From Pseudomonas syringae (lineage in GTDB: Bacteria > Pseudomonadota > Gammaproteobacteria > Pseudomonadales > Pseudomonadaceae), in contig NZ_WKEQ01000044.1 in NCBI RefSeq assembly GCF_021605415.1, positions 1 through 42,901 on the forward strand: a stretch of DNA of 42,901 nucleotides, read 5' to 3'. The notes under the pieces were generated by a model that worked only from the letters and a program-made list of their open reading frames with translations, did not search any database and had not been told where the DNA came from. A program made the translations under genes and the position numbers. Of the stretch, positions 1 through 8,294 are shown piece after piece (position 1 is the stretch's first letter; every line of letters begins with the position of its first letter).

Positions 1-181
1 GGGATTCTTTATCTTTTATTATATATTCCTTAATAATTTTTGTTCGGTCTGTTACGTTGTTTGGATTTAATCTTAATAGTTCATTTTTGAAGTTTTCATC
101 CTTGTAATGAGTGTCGAGGCCAGCGAGGAGTGAGTCTATTTTTGGCCTGTAGGGTAGATCTGTAAATGGCGCTTTTAACAT
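1..181 (-). CDS. Partial immunity-like small protein, cut by left edge
   Basis: An open minus-strand frame begins at ATG 181-179 and runs 60 codons without a stop off the left edge. It is preceded by AGGGAG at good ribosome-binding spacing. The product starts MLKAPFTDLPYRPKIDSLLA and is charged and lysine/asparagine rich, like the other AT-rich genes of this region. I do not recognise a family. It begins 17 bases after the stop of a possible toxin-tail fragment, the spacing expected of a toxin-immunity pair. An orphan immunity gene is therefore the best guess from context only. Confidence 0.4.
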   Translation of the reverse strand, partial: MLKAPFTDLPYRPKIDSLLAGLDTHYKDENFKNELLRLNPNNVTDRTKIIKEYIIKDKES

Positions 182-198
182 CTCAGCTCCCTAAAACT

Positions 199-333
199 TT
201 ATGCAGCAGTTTGTGTATTCGACCATGCACTGTCACCATGCAGCTGATAGTTGGAGCCGTTACCTATACCTCCGCTCCAGTATGTTTTCTTCTGACTTAT
301 ATTCATGTGACGATCTCGGATCAATTTTCCTTT
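199..333 (-). pseudogene. Possible C-terminal remnant of an orphan toxin tip
   Basis: The minus-strand frame between TAG 334-336 and TAA 199-201 encodes about 44 residues, with ATG at 304-306. It ends in a glycine/aromatic-rich stretch (YWSGGIGNGSNYQLHGDSAW, then SNTQTAA). No long upstream frame remains, so this would be a truncated fragment. It lies directly before an RBS and start codon, mimicking the Rhs-tip then immunity order seen at 2740-2746. It could also be chance coding in AT-rich DNA. Confidence 0.22.
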
Positions 334-476
334 CTAGGGTTTTTGATTGCGTTTCAACTAGGTTCAAAAAACTACAAATAAGCTAGGTCTAATATGGTCA
401 AAAAATCTATTTTCTTTCTGAATCAAAATTCGAATCGGAATCCTTTGAATAAAAGCGCTGTGATTTAAAGTTGAAG

Positions 477-854
477 TTAGTCAAGCGGAAAATCACATGT
501 CCATGGAGGTGTAAACAGCTCTGGGTCTATGTTATTTTGATTAAGGAATTCGTTAATTTCCTCTTCGGTGTTTACGTTTTGACATTTCGTTATCGTTGCA
601 TCGCTAATGCCGACACTATCTCGAGGGGCTAGTATATTGGTTGGTAAATTGAATTCGATTATTACATGTTTTGAGTTTTTAGCATTCTCTAGAAAACTGT
701 ACTAGTACTCTCCAGGAAATCTATCCTCAAAGTTCAAATGATAGGCCGCGTAAATTGCTATCCATGTTCTAGATGATTTGTCATTTGAAGGGAGTTCCTG
801 CGCGATCTCAGTATAGGATTTCGCTTCCAACCCCCCACCAAACTTTTCGTGGAA
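477..854 (-). pseudogene. Decayed reading frame of unknown family
   Basis: One minus-strand frame stays open from 854 to the TAA at 477-479 except for a single TAG at 702-704, about 125 codons in all. The translation has normal protein composition on both sides of the stop, for example SRTWIAIYAAYHLNFEDRF before it and ENAKNSKHVIIEFNLPTN after it, and ends near PELFTPPWTCDFPLD. This looks like one gene with a nonsense mutation and a lost 5' end. It may be the distal part of the broken gene at 949-1192 or a separate immunity gene. Family not recognised. Confidence 0.35.
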
Positions 855-948
855 TTAATTTATTGTCGTTCATTTATTCCTTAAAATTTGGTTTGACCGA
901 TGGATTCGTATTACCTCGCCTTTTATGGAGCGCAGTTATAAATGGAGT

Positions 949-1192
949 CTATCGTGATAAGATTTCAAGAACCTCGTTCGAGCTATTGCTTGAAAGTGCT
1001 TTACAAATGTAGTCTGAAACACCTTCTTCATCGATATATCCATTTTCAAGCCCAACTGAAAGCTCTCTCCAATTTAACCAAGGTGCCTTCGTCAAAACGT
1101 AGCGACCGTCGAATGCAATCTTTTTCGTTATTTCGGTAGCCTAGCTGGGTTTTAATTTGCCGCTCCAGTGATATGCCGTCAGAGACAATCAT
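949..1192 (-). pseudogene. Frameshifted DUF2247-like immunity gene (5' part)
   Basis: An ATG at 1192-1190 overlaps the stop of the upstream Imm50-like gene (ATGA). The frame reads MIVSDGISLERQIKTQLG and then appears to need a one-base shift near 1138-1142 to continue. After the shift it gives KKIAFDGRYVLTKAPWLNW, RELSVGLENGYIDEEGVSDY, then ICKALSSNSSNEVLEILSR and a TAG at 949-951. The W-x-E-x-x-x-G-x-x-N-G-x-I pattern resembles the start of DUF2247 proteins, which are found among polymorphic-toxin immunity genes. The rest of such a protein is not in frame, so the gene is probably dead. Confidence 0.35.
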
Positions 1193-1590
1193 GCTGATCC
1201 GTCATTGTTATAGGCTTTGATGTTTGAAACATAAACTTGTCGTGCTTCGCAAGTTATTTTGCAGTTGTTGGAAGTTGTGACTTCAATTTTGCAATCGTCG
1301 CCAGTCTTTTCAATTTTTAATTCGATTGAGCCGTGGATGTTGAAATTATTTATTTCCATCGTTATTACTCCATTGATGGTGAGGTCAAATTCACATTCGT
1401 TATAATTTTTTTCTATCCATTTCTTCGGACACGGTGTGTTCTCTAGTGGGCAGTGGAGCTTAATTACGACAGATTTATCCAGCAATAACGTGTGAGAAAT
1501 ATTTATTTTTTTTGGAGCGTAATTTTCGCCAAAGATGGATGGCCATTGTTTGTCGTTCGAAATATAATTTGTCCACATGCTGTATAACAT
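1189..1590 (-). CDS. Imm50-like immunity protein, orphan paralogue
   Basis: This 133-residue protein is homologous to the immunity protein at 2348-2740. Both have an N-terminal W and a (S/K)-(I/V)-F-G motif, a P-x-K-W segment followed by N-x-C, alternating beta-strand hydrophobics, a GD/GN-x-K-I strand and a C-terminal A-Y-x-N. The pattern matches Imm50-type immunity proteins of polymorphic toxins as I remember them. No intact toxin precedes it, so it is an orphan immunity gene that may protect against relatives with another tip. Its ribosome-binding site is weak. It overlaps the start of the next broken gene by four bases. Confidence 0.6.
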   Translation of the reverse strand: MLYSMWTNYISNDKQWPSIFGENYAPKKINISHTLLLDKSVVIKLHCPLENTPCPKKWIEKNYNECEFDLTINGVITMEINNFNIHGSIELKIEKTGDDCKIEVTTSNNCKITCEARQVYVSNIKAYNNDGSA

Positions 1591-1930
1591 TCTTGACGTT
1601 GATAATTAAATGCTCTCTTTCCTTGAGCTGCTTTTCCGCATGTTCGATTTTTATTTATCGATTACTTCAACTGGTAGCTGAACTTTTCATCCCTGCTAAA
1701 GCTTTCATTCTGTGATTTTAATCGTTCGAGTATTTTTACGATTTTCAGATATCACTCTCCCTTTTTTTTCTGAAAGCTTGGAGTGGTTCCTGACTAACTT
1801 GATGTAGAGCAACCCATCGTTTGAATAAAGTAATCTTGTATCGGGCTAGTTACTCCGGGGCATCTTATTATTTATGCCTACATCGGCCTCTTGCCAAGTG
1901 TGGTCTGGAGTAGGCGGAAGTACGTGCGGG
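1591..1930. other. Gene-free AT-rich stretch with short broken frames
   Basis: This stretch lies between the Imm50-like paralogue and the CdiI-like gene, and no intact gene is visible. On the minus strand short open pieces remain. One reads LPPTPDHTWQEADVGINNKM and ends in a TAG soon after. Another begins PDTRLLYSNDGLLYIKLV and ends near 1710. These could be toxin-tip debris, but none is long enough to assign. Confidence 0.3.
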
Positions 1931-1973
1931 CTAGTTGCTGTAGTTAAATTTTTCTTCAAGTTTTTTTAATGTT

Positions 1974-2300
1974 TCATGTATTGTAGGGTTTGGATCTTTT
2001 ACGTTTTTTTTTACACCAGCTAATTATGCAGGATACAGCTTCGTTGGACGGAAGGGTAACATGGTTTTCCATGAACTCAAAAGATATGCCGTCCCTAAGG
2101 TAATCTGGTATGTTTTCAAAATCGTCATCCGTACTAATATAAATTCCGGACATTTCTATTCCGAAGCCTCGTGAATCAAGGATACTTTCTAGCGCTTTGG
2201 GAAGAAAGCTGGCGTTGTTTAGCGATGAAGATTCTAATAAATCTAGTAGGCAATTGTGTATTATGCTTTCCTGAGCTTCGCTAACCATTGGTTGCTTCAT
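1974..2300 (-). CDS. CdiI-like ribonuclease-toxin immunity protein, probable 3' frameshift
   Basis: The protein has 108 residues as read, starting MKQPMVSEAQESIIHNCLLD. Its order of elements resembles CdiI-type ribonuclease immunity proteins: an N-terminal helical stretch, RGFGIEMSGIYIS, an acidic loop, then a GISFEF strand and a helix with W-C. Near the end a run of nine A residues (minus strand; T run 2004-2012) switches the frame to the basic tail KKKRKRSKPYNT. With one A fewer, the frame would continue as KKNVKDPNPTIHETLKKLEE and KFNYSN to a TAG at 1931-1933, a more natural helical end for this family. It may be a broken gene, a slippage-expressed gene or a sequencing error. Confidence 0.5.
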   Translation of the reverse strand: MKQPMVSEAQESIIHNCLLDLLESSSLNNASFLPKALESILDSRGFGIEMSGIYISTDDDFENIPDYLRDGISFEFMENHVTLPSNEAVSCIISWCKKKRKRSKPYNT

Positions 2301-2347
2301 ATTTATTTGTGCAGTCAGACTTAAATTTATTCAATTGTGAGTAAATA

Positions 2348-2740
2348 TCATCCAGTGTGGTTCAAATAAGCAGATGGGCCGCAAAGCATAGGGTGCCTTG
2401 TTGTAAACTCAATGAGCGAATCTTCGTTGGTGGCAGAAATTTTAAAGTTCCCATCTTGACTTAAAATTTTCATGGTCAAATTTTTTTGTGTTGGTATATT
2501 TTTTATCGTCAGGTCTTTAATGTTGCTGCAATTCAGCCCGATCCGGCATGTATTAAATCCTGACTTTTTCCACTTTTCAGGTGGCGCAACTGGATAATCA
2601 GAAATGTCAAACTCCAAAGTTATTACCGGTCTATTGTTATCAATTGATACTGAGAATAGATCAATTTCACCAATCGCAATGTCAGAACCGAAAACTTTGT
2701 TGAAAAACGTACTTCCGTCTAGCTCATTCCAATAATTCAT
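2348..2740 (-). CDS. Imm50-family immunity protein to the Rhs nuclease
   Basis: This 130-residue protein begins MNYWNELDGSTFFNKVFG. It shows the Imm50-like pattern of an early tryptophan, a VFG motif, PPEKWKKSGFNTC and beta-rich alternation. Its ATG lies five bases past the stop of rhs, and its AAGGAA ribosome-binding site overlaps that stop. This is the classical position of the cognate immunity gene, so it should neutralise the EndoVII-type tip in the cytoplasm and prevent self-killing. A diverged paralogue lies at 1189-1590. The family is fairly clear; the pairing with this toxin is inferred from position. Confidence 0.7.
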   Translation of the reverse strand: MNYWNELDGSTFFNKVFGSDIAIGEIDLFSVSIDNNRPVITLEFDISDYPVAPPEKWKKSGFNTCRIGLNCSNIKDLTIKNIPTQKNLTMKILSQDGNFKISATNEDSLIEFTTRHPMLCGPSAYLNHTG

Positions 2741-2745
2741 TCGTG

Positions 2746-5700
2746 CTATTCCTTAAAGTAATAGTGATCTTTTGCCCCAGGAACTTTACCAGTTCTTGGG
2801 TTTTCAATCGGACGTAAATTGAAATGAGCTTTTTGATCGCCTTTATTCCCCGGTTCATGGTATTGATGCCCGGCTGAATGATCTTGAAGAATAACTTTAG
2901 AGCCATCGGCTCGAGTGAATTGGTATTCTCGCGTGAGAATCGGTTTTCCATCGCTGTTGAGAATACTTTCACCTGATTTATCTGTCATGCGTACGTATTT
3001 ATATTGCTGTGTCTTGCCTGTCGAAGGATCAAACACGGGATCCGGGTGTTGGGATCTAGGAATTCCAGCTTCTGACTTCGCTTCTCTAAACGCACCACTG
3101 CGAGACAATTCGGGCGTTGCTGGTTCAGTTTTCTTCGTTTCGAGTGGCTCGACCTTGCTACCAGGACACCCATTCAACCCCAACGGATCCACCCACCCCG
3201 TAGGGTTAGGCACGTACTGGTAGTTATTCAACCCCCCAGCCAGCTTGATCGGATCCGGTGTCAGAAACCGTCCAGTCCCCGGATTGTAGTAGCGGTGGCG
3301 GTTGTAATGTAACCCTGTTTCCGCATCGAAATACTGCCCCTGGAACCGCAGCGGGTTGTCGATTTCGCTGACGTCGAGCGCTGCGAGGTTGCCGTAGGCG
3401 CGGTATTTGGCGGACCACATGATGTCGCCGCTGTAGTCGGTGAGTTCTTGTGGTGTGCCGAGGTGGTCGAGTTGGTAGTAGAACGGCGTTGCCTTGAGCG
3501 GGCCTTCGCCGTCGAGCATGGCGAGGGGGCGGAAGGTGCCGGGTTCATAGACGTAGCTGCGATAGCGGTTGTCGGCGCTTTCGGCGATGAGGCGTTCACC
3601 TTGCCAGAGGAATTCGGTGGTGTGGCCGTCGACGGTTTTTTCGATGCGGCGGCCGAAGGCGTCGTATTGGTAGGACGCGGTGCTGCCGCCCGGCAGGCTT
3701 ACGCCGATCAGGCGGTGTTGGCAGTCGTAGCGGTATTCGGTGACGAGTTTTTGCCCGGCGCCGCGTCGTTCGCGGACGAGGTTGCCGTAGGCGTCGTAGT
3801 CGTAATGGCGGTCGCCCTGCATGAGCAGGCGGTTGCCTTTGACGTTGGCGAGGTTGGCGGTGCCTTCGTTGTTTTGGCCGAGCAGGTTGCCCGCCGGGTC
3901 GTGGGCGAAGCTTTCCGGGGTGGCGCCGCGCACGCTGATCAGGCGATCGAGTGGGTCGTAGTGGTAGCTGCGCTTACCTTTGCGGCTGTCGTCGATACCG
4001 GCGAGGTTGCCGTTGGCGTCGTAGTCGTAGCGGCGCTGGAACAGGTTTTTTTCGCGCTGGCTGACGCTGTGCGCTTGCAGGCGTCCTTGCTCGTCGTACT
4101 GATATTGGCTGAGCAGCAGGCCTTGTTGGCGCTGGAGTTCGCGACCGGCGCTGAACTGGTGACTGGTCAGGCGCGAGCCATTGAGGTCGATGCTGCTTAG
4201 CTGGCCGCCGGGTTGATGGCGGTAGTCGAGTTTGCTGCCGTCGGGGAGGCGGCAGTGTTTGAGCTGGCCGACGCTGTCGTATTCGTAGCGAAGCGTGCCC
4301 CAACCCTGGTGTTCGGTGACGAGGCGGTCTTGCAGGTCGTATTCGTAGGCGAGGGGCCAGTGGCCGTCGTCGACGTTGACCAGACGACCTAGGGCGTCGT
4401 AGCTGTAATGGATTTCCTCGCCGTCTGGGAGGGTTTTGACCAGCAAGCGGCCGGCTGCGTCGCGTTGGTATTCGCTGACCAGTTCGCTGCCGTCGTCGCC
4501 GAATTCGGTTTTCTTCAGCAACTGGCCGTTGAGGTCGTATTCGTAGGCGGTGCGGCGTCCGTCAAAGCCGGTTTCCTGCTGGATCAGGCCATTCGGGAAA
4601 TAGTCGAGGTGGTAGTGCTCGCCGCGTTCGTTTTCGATTTCGGTGAGATTCAACAAACTGTTGTCGTAGCGATAGCGGAGCTGGCTGCCATCCGGGTTGA
4701 TGCGACGACTTACCAGATGCAGGTTATCGGCATACTCGTAACGGGTGACGCGACCCAGTTCATCCCGTTCGGCGGTCACGCGGCCGTACGGGTTATAGCT
4801 GAAAGCGCGGGTAGCCCCGCCGGGCAGGGAAACCTGGATCAAGCGATCGACCGCGTCCCATTGGTATTGGGTGATGGCACCGGTTTCGTCCTGGCGCGTG
4901 ATCTGCCGGCCAAGCGCATCGTAACGGTACTTGCGTTGCCCGCCATCGGGCAGCCGTTCTTCTATCAGTTGGCCGAGATTGTTCCAGCCCAACTGATGAC
5001 GGCTGCCGTCGGGATGACGGATTTCCAGCAAGCGACCCTGGCGGTCGTAGCTGTAGCTGGTTTCGTTGCCGTCAGGGTCGATCTGTTTGGTGATGTCGCC
5101 TTGCCGGTTACGGTCGTACTGCCAGCGGGCTTTGCCGCGCTGCACATCAATGAGCTGGCCGTTGAAATAGTTGTAACGGGTAGGTTCATCTTCTGGCGGA
5201 ATGACGGCCATCAAGCGTCCGGCATCGCTGTATTGATACTCGGTGACAGCACCCATCGGATCCTTCACCGCGACAAGGCGTCCCTGATCGTCATACGCAT
5301 TTTGCGTCTGCGCACCGTCGGGTGCCGTTTCGCTGATCAGACGGGCATTTTCGTCATGCACATAAACAAGTTCACTGCCGTCGGCGTTGTATACCGTCAC
5401 TTGGCCCTTGTCGTCCCACTCGTAGCGCTGCTCCAACTGCGCGTAGTTGGCCCAGTGATGCACGCAACGGGAAAGCTTGCCTTCGCGCTCCCATGCCCAA
5501 AAGAACGCTGCGCCGCCAGCCAGTTGTCGCTCGAGAATGACGTGCTGGTCGTTGTAGCGGTAATGCTCCGTTTCACCTACAGCGTTAACCGACGATATGA
5601 GCTGGTTGCGCGAGTTGTAGTGGTAGGTGACAAGGGTTTGAATCGTTAGCCAAGGATCCTGGCGTTCACCGCGATCATCGTATTCGGCGCGTTGCTGCTG

Positions 5701-7548
5701 TTGATCGACAGCGGCGATGTGACGGTCGTCATATCGCAAGAGCAGGGCGCGGCCAGCGCCGTTGTCGATACGCTGAATACGGCCGACGAAGTCATAAGTG
5801 ATATGCAGTTTGTTGTCGTAGGCGTCGCTGATAGTCGTCAAGCGCCCGGCGCGGAAATGATAGAAACGCGCCTTTGGCCCGGCTTGGGTCAGAATCAGTT
5901 CTTCGGGTGCGGTGCCGAGGTAAATCGCGGCCTCGGCCAAGCTATTGGTGATGGCTGGCCGTTGCTCGGTCGGCATCGGGAAGCGGGTCTGACGGTTTTC
6001 ATTGTCCGTCCACAAAACCCCCTCATCATCGAGTTGCAAGCGATGCGACAGTGAGTGACTCCAGCCGTGGCCGAGACGGCTGTCGATCTCAACGGCACTG
6101 CTTCGATACAGGCGCGTCCATTCGAAGGGCAATACACCAACGAGTTCGCCATCGGTGAGGGTCAGGAGTTCTTCGCCGGTAACCATCGAAACGGGTTCAC
6201 CGCCGGTACACGTGTCTTTGGAACATTGTGCCGGTTCGTTTGCAGGGTTTTTCGATTGATCGGGTGCGTTGTCGACGTGCTCCTTTTGCTCTACCCGAGT
6301 AGCGGATTCGGTCTTGGCGCGTGCTTGAACCTGGGCGTCGGTCTCCACTTTTCCGCCACTCACTGGCGGTTTCTTTTTTGGTGCTGTCGCTGTTTCGGCC
6401 GGTTTTGGCGGCGCGATCTCGACGTTGGCTTTGCGCGCGGGATTAAACGCCGAATTGCCATTGAGCAGTAAGGGGCGGGACGCCTCGGCATGCGGAGCGG
6501 CCTTGGTCTTGCTGACTTTCATCAGCATGCCGGTGAAGTCCTCGATCAGCTTCACCACCTTCCCGCTGTTTTGTGTGGCTTTAACGACCTTCGTACCGAC
6601 GCGAACCGCCAAGCCAAGACCACCGGTCAGCACCACGCCTACCAGGATGTTCAGCAGGAATTCCGTCGTCATCTGTGCCAGCACTTCCGTGCAGGTTTGC
6701 GGCGGAAGCATCTTCACCCAAGCCATGATGGCTGCAACGTAGATCCACATCAGTGGTTCGTCGCTGGCAATCAACAGAGCGGTGTGAATGGCATCTGCGG
6801 AGGCGTCATAGATCTTCTTGATCTGCTCCTCCGTGAAAAACTTTTTCAGTTTTTCGTAGTTTTCGCGAGGGTGCGCAACGAGGTCGTAAAGGCTTTTGAT
6901 ATCGCCCCACAGACCCATGATCGCTTTGAGAAATCCTTCCCAAGCAGCTTCCAGTTCTTGCAGAACACGGCCACCCATTGAGGCGTCGGTATGTGCCTGC
7001 CAGAGTGGAAGGAAACTGGTGCTCCATTCGGTCTGCAACCAGCCACTCAGCTCGCCGATTACCCCTTGATAGGAGTTGAACAGGCTGTCGATCTGCGCAC
7101 GGGTGGGGTTGGGAAAGAAGGTGATTTTGTATTGCTGATTGGGTGTGAGGCCCGTGACTTCCAGAATCCCGGTCGAGTCGATGATCTTATTGATCTCAGG
7201 CCCTGCCTCATTCTTGCCAATGAACCGGCCATCCACCACAGGCACCAAACGCACCGGGGTGTTGCCGATCGGGACAAAGCGCGCGGATTCGAAGCTGTGT
7301 ACCAGTGTGAGTTTGCCGTTGGCCGGACAGTTGGCATAAAGGGTATTTTCCTTTTTGCTGTCCTTGTCCGCAGTACCGACTTCGTCACCGACCTTGAACT
7401 GTTGCTCGGCATCCAGCACGCCGCCATACCAGGCTTCAGCGTGTTCACGGTAATCCGTCAGGCACTTTTTGAAGTCGCCGATGATGGCCTGAGCATCAGG
7501 TTGTTTCGCGTTGAGATTGCCAACAATCTCACCCATCAAAATGCTCAT
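2746..7548 (-). CDS. T6SS Rhs effector with HNH/EndoVII (EHHH) nuclease tip
   Basis: This 1600-residue Rhs-family effector is presumably delivered by the VgrG encoded upstream. Residues 1-150 look like a beta-rich N-terminal domain, and residues 265-280 and 297-318 are hydrophobic. A proline/alanine linker runs to about 440. DUF6531 starts near CTGGEPVSMVTGEE (447-460) and is followed by many YD repeats forming the Rhs shell. The core ends at WVDPLGL (to 1458), the conserved self-cleavage region. The 142-residue tip has the E, H, H, H pattern of Tox-HNH-EHHH nucleases: E1541 in REYQF, H1557 and H1561 in DHSAGH, H1575 in HFN. It is therefore expected to cut DNA. I see no PAAR motif. The ATG overlaps the DUF4123 stop, with GAGGTGA as RBS. 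The tip DNA is visibly lower in GC than the core. Confidence 0.9.
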   Translation of the reverse strand: MSILMGEIVGNLNAKQPDAQAIIGDFKKCLTDYREHAEAWYGGVLDAEQQFKVGDEVGTADKDSKKENTLYANCPANGKLTLVHSFESARFVPIGNTPVRLVPVVDGRFIGKNEAGPEINKIIDSTGILEVTGLTPNQQYKITFFPNPTRAQIDSLFNSYQGVIGELSGWLQTEWSTSFLPLWQAHTDASMGGRVLQELEAAWEGFLKAIMGLWGDIKSLYDLVAHPRENYEKLKKFFTEEQIKKIYDASADAIHTALLIASDEPLMWIYVAAIMAWVKMLPPQTCTEVLAQMTTEFLLNILVGVVLTGGLGLAVRVGTKVVKATQNSGKVVKLIEDFTGMLMKVSKTKAAPHAEASRPLLLNGNSAFNPARKANVEIAPPKPAETATAPKKKPPVSGGKVETDAQVQARAKTESATRVEQKEHVDNAPDQSKNPANEPAQCSKDTCTGGEPVSMVTGEELLTLTDGELVGVLPFEWTRLYRSSAVEIDSRLGHGWSHSLSHRLQLDDEGVLWTDNENRQTRFPMPTEQRPAITNSLAEAAIYLGTAPEELILTQAGPKARFYHFRAGRLTTISDAYDNKLHITYDFVGRIQRIDNGAGRALLLRYDDRHIAAVDQQQQRAEYDDRGERQDPWLTIQTLVTYHYNSRNQLISSVNAVGETEHYRYNDQHVILERQLAGGAAFFWAWEREGKLSRCVHHWANYAQLEQRYEWDDKGQVTVYNADGSELVYVHDENARLISETAPDGAQTQNAYDDQGRLVAVKDPMGAVTEYQYSDAGRLMAVIPPEDEPTRYNYFNGQLIDVQRGKARWQYDRNRQGDITKQIDPDGNETSYSYDRQGRLLEIRHPDGSRHQLGWNNLGQLIEERLPDGGQRKYRYDALGRQITRQDETGAITQYQWDAVDRLIQVSLPGGATRAFSYNPYGRVTAERDELGRVTRYEYADNLHLVSRRINPDGSQLRYRYDNSLLNLTEIENERGEHYHLDYFPNGLIQQETGFDGRRTAYEYDLNGQLLKKTEFGDDGSELVSEYQRDAAGRLLVKTLPDGEEIHYSYDALGRLVNVDDGHWPLAYEYDLQDRLVTEHQGWGTLRYEYDSVGQLKHCRLPDGSKLDYRHQPGGQLSSIDLNGSRLTSHQFSAGRELQRQQGLLLSQYQYDEQGRLQAHSVSQREKNLFQRRYDYDANGNLAGIDDSRKGKRSYHYDPLDRLISVRGATPESFAHDPAGNLLGQNNEGTANLANVKGNRLLMQGDRHYDYDAYGNLVRERRGAGQKLVTEYRYDCQHRLIGVSLPGGSTASYQYDAFGRRIEKTVDGHTTEFLWQGERLIAESADNRYRSYVYEPGTFRPLAMLDGEGPLKATPFYYQLDHLGTPQELTDYSGDIMWSAKYRAYGNLAALDVSEIDNPLRFQGQYFDAETGLHYNRHRYYNPGTGRFLTPDPIKLAGGLNNYQYVPNPTGWVDPLGLNGCPGSKVEPLETKKTEPATPELSRSGAFREAKSEAGIPRSQHPDPVFDPSTGKTQQYKYVRMTDKSGESILNSDGKPILTREYQFTRADGSKVILQDHSAGHQYHEPGNKGDQKAHFNLRPIENPRTGKVPGAKDHYYFKE

Positions 7549-8294
7549 GCAGTCACCTCTTTTTCCAAATGGGCCTTCAACAGGCCCGCAAAATTTTCTT
7601 CCGTGAGCGGCGTACGTTTTACGAAGCGCGCCACTTTTTGTTGCAAATTCGACTCGGGAAACGAGAAGTACAGATCGGCATGTTCATCGAGCAGCCACTG
7701 CATCATGTTGCCGATAACAGTGGATGGATTTTCCGCCATCAACCCATCCAGCAACTTCTTCGGCACCTCCCACCACGGCCAGTCCCTCGCCTTCGGCAAG
7801 GCCCTCGCACCAACCTCCAACACCTGTCCATTAATCAAGAACCGCTCAAACATCGGCATCAGTTCCCCCGCCGACTCGCCCAGCCCTTTAAGGATCGGGT
7901 AGATATGCCGCCCATCCCAAAAACGGAAGAACACCTCCGTCCCGTTTGGCATTTTCACTTGGGTCAGGCTGCGCAGGTGTTCGAACACTTCGTTCGGTTC
8001 CGAGCGGGAGACGGCGAGCCAGCCCCAGTCAAGGGCATCGGTCTGCTCGATCCATTTCAGAAACGCTGAGTTGGCTTTCAGCTCGGTGACGTAGGGCATC
8101 ACCGGTTGCCAACTGGCGTAGGGGGTGTCGCCCCAGATCGGTATGAGTTGGGTGGCCGGGTCGTTGAGGTACAAGGACTTCAGGGCATCGGCATCACTGG
8201 CGGCGCTGATGATCAGGTACAGGCGCTGGTCTTTTTCCAGTGGCTGTTCAGCCAGCCATTGCTGAGGTGTGATTCGATCAGACGGCACAGACAC
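7545..8294 (-). CDS. DUF4123 T6SS effector adaptor/chaperone
   Basis: This 249-residue protein carries the DUF4123 pattern: LYLIISAASDADALKSLY, a PIWGDTPYASWQPVMPYV region, DWGWL, HLRSL and VFFRFWDGR. DUF4123 (TAP/TEC) proteins bind an effector and load it onto its matching VgrG; they are not themselves exported with the spike as far as known. The gene starts inside the end of vgrG (17-base overlap) and its stop overlaps the rhs start (ATGA), so translational coupling of vgrG, adaptor and effector is likely. This supports the Rhs protein at 2746-7548 as its cargo. Confidence 0.87.
   Translation of the reverse strand: MSVPSDRITPQQWLAEQPLEKDQRLYLIISAASDADALKSLYLNDPATQLIPIWGDTPYASWQPVMPYVTELKANSAFLKWIEQTDALDWGWLAVSRSEPNEVFEHLRSLTQVKMPNGTEVFFRFWDGRHIYPILKGLGESAGELMPMFERFLINGQVLEVGARALPKARDWPWWEVPKKLLDGLMAENPSTVIGNMMQWLLDEHADLYFSFPESNLQQKVARFVKRTPLTEENFAGLLKAHLEKEVTA

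Noticed and set aside
4408..5649. 413-residue plus-strand frame inside rhs
   Set aside because: Mirror of the repetitive YD coding sequence; valine/alanine-rich without any motif.
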